Positions 60,953-64,000 of a stretch of DNA of 64,000 nt are shown here, in pieces. Under the pieces are notes generated by a model, which worked only from the letters and a program-made list of their open reading frames with translations, was not told the origin of the DNA and made no database searches. Both the position numbers and the translations under genes were made by a program. Position 1 is the stretch's first letter, and every line of letters starts with the position of its first letter. This DNA comes from G963663315 sp965214205 (GTDB taxonomy: Bacteria > Pseudomonadota > Gammaproteobacteria > Arenicellales > Poriferihabitantaceae), in contig OZ243941.1 in the NCBI GenBank assembly GCA_965214205.1, positions 1,674,001 to 1,738,000 of the forward strand. Reading direction: 5' to 3'.

Positions 60953-61606
60953 TCAGTATCCCGGTAAATAACCTACGGGGCTATTGCCGGAATCCACCCA
61001 TTGTCCCAATTTTACCACCAAACGGGTTTCCAGTGGTAAATACAGGTCCACCCTGGATCCGAAGCGGATGAAACCATATCTCTGTCCGGTTTCCACCAGG
61101 TCCCCCGGATTCACATAACACAATATCCTTCGGGCAACCAATCCGGCGATTTGTACACTGTAAACATCGTGCCCCTGGTCTGTTTGAATGTGAACGGCAT
61201 TTCGTTCGTTTTCAGATGATGCCTTGTCGAGAGAGGCATTGACAAATCTGCCCGGGAGATACCGTACTTCTTTTACGCTTCCCGCTACCGGAACCAGGTT
61301 TGAGTGCACCGAGAATACATTCATGAATACGCTCACCTTCAGGGCTTCATCCCGGTTTTCAGAATAGGGATTCCGTTCCTCGGAAACTGAAACTATTTTC
61401 CCGCTGGCCGGGGATACAACGACACCCGATTCTTCCGGGATTTTTCTGGCTGGGTCTCTGAAAAACTGGAAGACGAACAGTACCCCAATCCAGACAATAA
61501 CGGACCACGCCCCCAGCCACCAGGTTGCGGCAACACCGGCGGCCGCGGCCGCAATCAGATGGCGGGTACCCTCCCTTGCGAGAAAAGGGTAGCGGAATCG
61601 GGCCAT
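60953..61606 (-). CDS. psd: Phosphatidylserine decarboxylase, short soluble-type family
   Basis: The 217-residue protein has an N-terminal membrane segment (HLIAAAAAGVAATWWLGAW) and the catalytic part: VVSPASGKIVSVSE, VFMNVFSVHSNLVPV and the self-cleavage site FIRFGSRVDLYLP, where the Ser of GSR becomes the pyruvoyl group. It matches the PSD-B/archaeal-type short form. It decarboxylates phosphatidylserine from PssA. Confidence 0.94.
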   Translation of the reverse strand: MARFRYPFLAREGTRHLIAAAAAGVAATWWLGAWSVIVWIGVLFVFQFFRDPARKIPEESGVVVSPASGKIVSVSEERNPYSENRDEALKVSVFMNVFSVHSNLVPVAGSVKEVRYLPGRFVNASLDKASSENERNAVHIQTDQGHDVYSVQIAGLVARRILCYVNPGDLVETGQRYGFIRFGSRVDLYLPLETRLVVKLGQWVDSGNSPVGYLPGY

Positions 61607-61622
61607 AACCGGATCAGAGCTA

Positions 61623-62636
61623 TCAATTCTTCGCTTTGTCGACGACCTTGTTATCGCTGATCCAGGACATCATGGAACGGAGTTTTGCCCCCACCTGTTC
61701 GATTTGATGCTCCTGGCCGCGGCGGCGCAATTCGGGAAAACGTTTTCCGCCGGTGGCGTTTTCATCCATCCACTCACGGGCAAAAGCGCCCGATTGGATT
61801 TCCGCCAGGATTTTCTTCATTTCCGCCTTGGTCTGTTCGTTCACCACTCGCGGGCCGCGGGTCAGGTCGCCGAACTCTGCGGTATTGGAAATCGAGTAGC
61901 GCATATCGGCGATGCCACCCTCGTACATCAAATCGACAATCAGCTTTAATTCATGCAGGCATTCGAAATAGGCCATTTCAGGCGCGTAACCGGCCTCAAC
62001 CAGGGTTTCAAATCCAGCCTGGACCAGGGAAGTCGCGCCGCCGCACAGTACGGCCTGTTCACCAAACAGGTCGGTCTCGGTTTCTTCCTTGAACGTGGTT
62101 TCTATGATGCCGGCGCGCCCACCTCCGATGCAGGAAGCATAGGCCAGAGAGATTGCATGGGCTTCGCCCGTTGAATCTTTGGAAATTGCAATCAGGCAGG
62201 GAACACCCGCTCCTCCTTCAAAAGTGGAGCGGACCAGATGCCCCGGACCTTTCGGCGCGATCATGACCACATCCAGATCCGCCCGCGGCTCGATATATCC
62301 GAAGTGAATATTGAATCCATGGGCGAATGCCAGGGTCGCTCCCGGTTTCAGGTCATCTTCAATTTCCCGGTAGATTCCCCCCATCAACTCATCCGGGCAC
62401 AGCATCATGACCACATCCGCCTGGGCCGCCGCCGACTTTACGTCCGCCACGGCGAGTCCGGACTGTTCAGCCTTGGTCCGGGAACCGGAACCTTCGCGCA
62501 AGCCCACGACCACATCCACCCCGCTTTCTTGCAGGTTGTTCGCATGGGCATGACCTTGGGAACCATAACCGATCACGGCTACTTTCCGGCTGCGAATCTT
62601 ATCGAGGTCCGCGTCCTGGTCATAATAAACTTTCAT
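61623..62636 (-). CDS. ilvC: Ketol-acid reductoisomerase
   Basis: The 337-residue class I enzyme has the NADPH motif VAVIGYGSQGHAHANNLQES, the segment FAHGFNIHFGYIEP, MIAPKGPGHLVRSTFEGGAG, and the metal-binding EETETDLFGEQAVLCGG with ECLHELKLIVDLMYEGGI. It catalyses the second common step of Val/Ile/Leu synthesis. It follows ilvH by 91 nt and precedes psd. Confidence 0.98.
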   Translation of the reverse strand: MKVYYDQDADLDKIRSRKVAVIGYGSQGHAHANNLQESGVDVVVGLREGSGSRTKAEQSGLAVADVKSAAAQADVVMMLCPDELMGGIYREIEDDLKPGATLAFAHGFNIHFGYIEPRADLDVVMIAPKGPGHLVRSTFEGGAGVPCLIAISKDSTGEAHAISLAYASCIGGGRAGIIETTFKEETETDLFGEQAVLCGGATSLVQAGFETLVEAGYAPEMAYFECLHELKLIVDLMYEGGIADMRYSISNTAEFGDLTRGPRVVNEQTKAEMKKILAEIQSGAFAREWMDENATGGKRFPELRRRGQEHQIEQVGAKLRSMMSWISDNKVVDKAKN

Positions 62637-62727
62637 TTTCAGTATCTCCTGGTTAAAAAATTGTGTTCGCGCGCCACACTAGGAAGCGCATTGCCGGAGC
62701 GGGTTTCTTAAGTATGGACGGGGTCTC

Positions 62728-63222
62728 TTAAACCCTGAGCGCCTTTCTGCCTCGCCCGATGCCCAATATCCCGGAACGGACCACCTCCAACAGTTCTATG
62801 TGGGCAAGAGCGTCCAGAAAAGCGTCCACCTTGTCCATGCTGCCAGTCAATTCCAGAGTGTAGGTGGACTCGGTGACATCAATGATTCTCCCACGGAAAA
62901 TATCCGCCAGTCTCTTGACGTCGTCTTTTTGCTCTGAGGTTGACGTGGTCACTTTCACCAGCAGCAACTCCCGCCCCAGATATTGGCCTTCGGTCAGGTC
63001 GCGCAGCTTGACCACGTCCACCAGCTTGTTCAACTGTTTGGTGATCTGCTCAATGATGGCGTCTGTTCCAGAGGTCACGATCGTCATTCTGGAGAGCGAT
63101 TCATCGTCTGTAGGGGCCACAGTCAGCGATTCAATGTTATAGCCGCGGGCGGAAAACAAGCCCGCCACCCGCGACAGGGCGCCCGCTTCATTTTCCAGCA
63201 GCACAGAAATAATGCGTCTCAT
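62728..63222 (-). CDS. ilvH: Acetolactate synthase small (regulatory) subunit
   Basis: From the ATG at 63222 (MRRIISVLLENEAGALSRVA) the protein has 164 residues with the ACT domain (GYNIESLTVAPTDDE) and a C-terminal domain ending in AFLDALAHIELLEVVRSGIL. It mediates valine feedback on IlvB. Its start overlaps the ilvB stop as TGATG, so the longer upstream frame is rejected. Confidence 0.96.
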   Translation of the reverse strand: MRRIISVLLENEAGALSRVAGLFSARGYNIESLTVAPTDDESLSRMTIVTSGTDAIIEQITKQLNKLVDVVKLRDLTEGQYLGRELLLVKVTTSTSEQKDDVKRLADIFRGRIIDVTESTYTLELTGSMDKVDAFLDALAHIELLEVVRSGILGIGRGRKALRV

Positions 63223-64000
63223 CAGGCCAGTTCGCGCTCCTGCACCGGGCAATCACAGTCATTCGGTTTGAGCTGCATTTCATTATGCCCCTTGCCAGCG
63301 GCAATCATCGGGTACACGTTTTCGGTGTGATCGGTCAGGACATCCAGGAACACGAGCCGGTTTTTCAGCGCCAGCGCTTCTTTCAGCGCGCCTTCTACGT
63401 CCTCCGGTTTGTTGACGCTCATTCCGACATGGCCGTAGGATTCCGCGAGTTTTACAAAGTCCGGTAGCGCGTCCATATAGGAATGGGAATAGCGGCGATC
63501 ATAGAAAAACTCCTGCCATTGGCGAACCATCCCCATATATTGGTTGTTCAGGTTGATGACCTTGATCGGCAGATTGTATTGCAGACAGGTGGACAGTTCC
63601 TGCAAGCACATCTGGATGCTGGCGTCCCCGGTTATGCAGGCCACCACATCATCCGGGTAGGCCAGTTGAACGCCCAGCGCCGCGGGCAGTCCGAATCCCA
63701 TGGTGCCGAGACCGCCGGAATTGATCCAGCGGCGGGGTTTTTCAAAGGCGTAATACTGGGCGGCCCACATTTGATGCTGGCCCACATCCGAGGTAATGTA
63801 CGCGTCCCCATTGGTGGCTTCGAACAGTTTCTGAACCATATATTGCGGCTTGATCACCTTGTCGCTATTGTCATATCCCAGAGAATCCAGCGATTTCCAC
63901 TGATTCACCGTGTTCCACCAGGCATCCACGGCAGGACGGTCAATTTCATCCAGCCTGGATTTCAATTGCGCGTTCATCTGAACCAGAACCTCATTGCAAT
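63222..64000 (-). CDS. ilvB: Acetolactate synthase large subunit, C-terminal part (cut by window edge)
   Basis: The frame is open to the edge; an internal Met at 63977 is not the start. Visible segments are YITSDVGQHQMWAAQYY, GGLGTMGFGLPAALGVQLAY, the ThDP-binding VACITGDASIQMCLQELST with LNNQYMGMVRQWQEFFY, and YPMIAAGKGHNEMQL at the end. It condenses pyruvate in branched-chain amino-acid synthesis. It is translationally coupled to ilvH. Confidence 0.96.
   Translation of the reverse strand, partial: CNEVLVQMNAQLKSRLDEIDRPAVDAWWNTVNQWKSLDSLGYDNSDKVIKPQYMVQKLFEATNGDAYITSDVGQHQMWAAQYYAFEKPRRWINSGGLGTMGFGLPAALGVQLAYPDDVVACITGDASIQMCLQELSTCLQYNLPIKVINLNNQYMGMVRQWQEFFYDRRYSHSYMDALPDFVKLAESYGHVGMSVNKPEDVEGALKEALALKNRLVFLDVLTDHTENVYPMIAAGKGHNEMQLKPNDCDCPVQERELA

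Overview
The window is a chromosomal segment of a gammaproteobacterium that I cannot place below class. The evidence is the housekeeping gene order ndk-rlmN-rodZ-hisS-yfgM-bamB-der followed by convergent xseA, ilvBHC-psd-pssA, rpe-trpE-trpG-trpC, the SRP RNA next to dnaX, and a soluble transhydrogenase (sthA). Apart from one island the genes are moderately GC-rich and tightly packed, and many stop/start codons overlap.

Layout. 1-760: dnaX (cut by the edge) and SRP RNA. 0.8-5.1 kb: a four-gene operon (mgsA-mgsB-mgsC-gmaS) that makes gamma-glutamylmethylamide and N-methylglutamate from methylamine. 5.3-11.7 kb: accessory metabolism and envelope genes (DUF1028, VOC protein, O-methyltransferase, Asp/Glu racemase family, two glycosyltransferases, DUF547). 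11.8-18.4 kb: a second methylated-amine block with a GMC (choline-dehydrogenase-like) oxidoreductase, a PhnD-like binding protein, an MttB-family methyltransferase and an FAD/GcvT-type dimethylglycine/sarcosine dehydrogenase. With the BCCT transporter at 42.9-44.6 kb this suggests uptake and stepwise demethylation of choline, betaine or other methylated amines. 18.4-41.9 kb: mostly core genes. These include HAD phosphatase, A-type Fe-S carrier, mtaB, the ndk-to-der run, xseA, bifunctional nnr, an enolase-superfamily enzyme, a 788-residue solenoid protein of unknown role, hlyU, sthA, a DegP/DegQ protease, rpe and the trp genes.

44.7-55.2 kb is the accessory island and the most interesting part. 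It is a complete type II-B CRISPR-Cas system: a 29-repeat array, a tracrRNA whose core closely resembles the one I recall from Francisella novicida, cas4, cas2, cas1 and a 1637-residue Cas9. Three things are unusual. A DUF4160-DUF2442 gene pair sits inside the cas operon between cas9 and cas1, with overlapping reading frames. Two differently deleted remnants of the same AAA ATPase gene flank the locus as direct repeats. The array carries a -10-like TATACT in each repeat and is degenerate at its 5' end, which suggests repeat-borne promoters and spacer acquisition at the tracrRNA side. A perfect 10-bp inverted repeat overlaps the predicted tracrRNA promoter.

55.2-64 kb returns to ordinary genes: a CMD-family protein, an AI-2E family permease, an orphan tungstate-binding protein, PPK2, an MFS transporter, the phosphatidylethanolamine genes pssA-psd, and ilvC-ilvH-ilvB (ilvB cut by the right edge).
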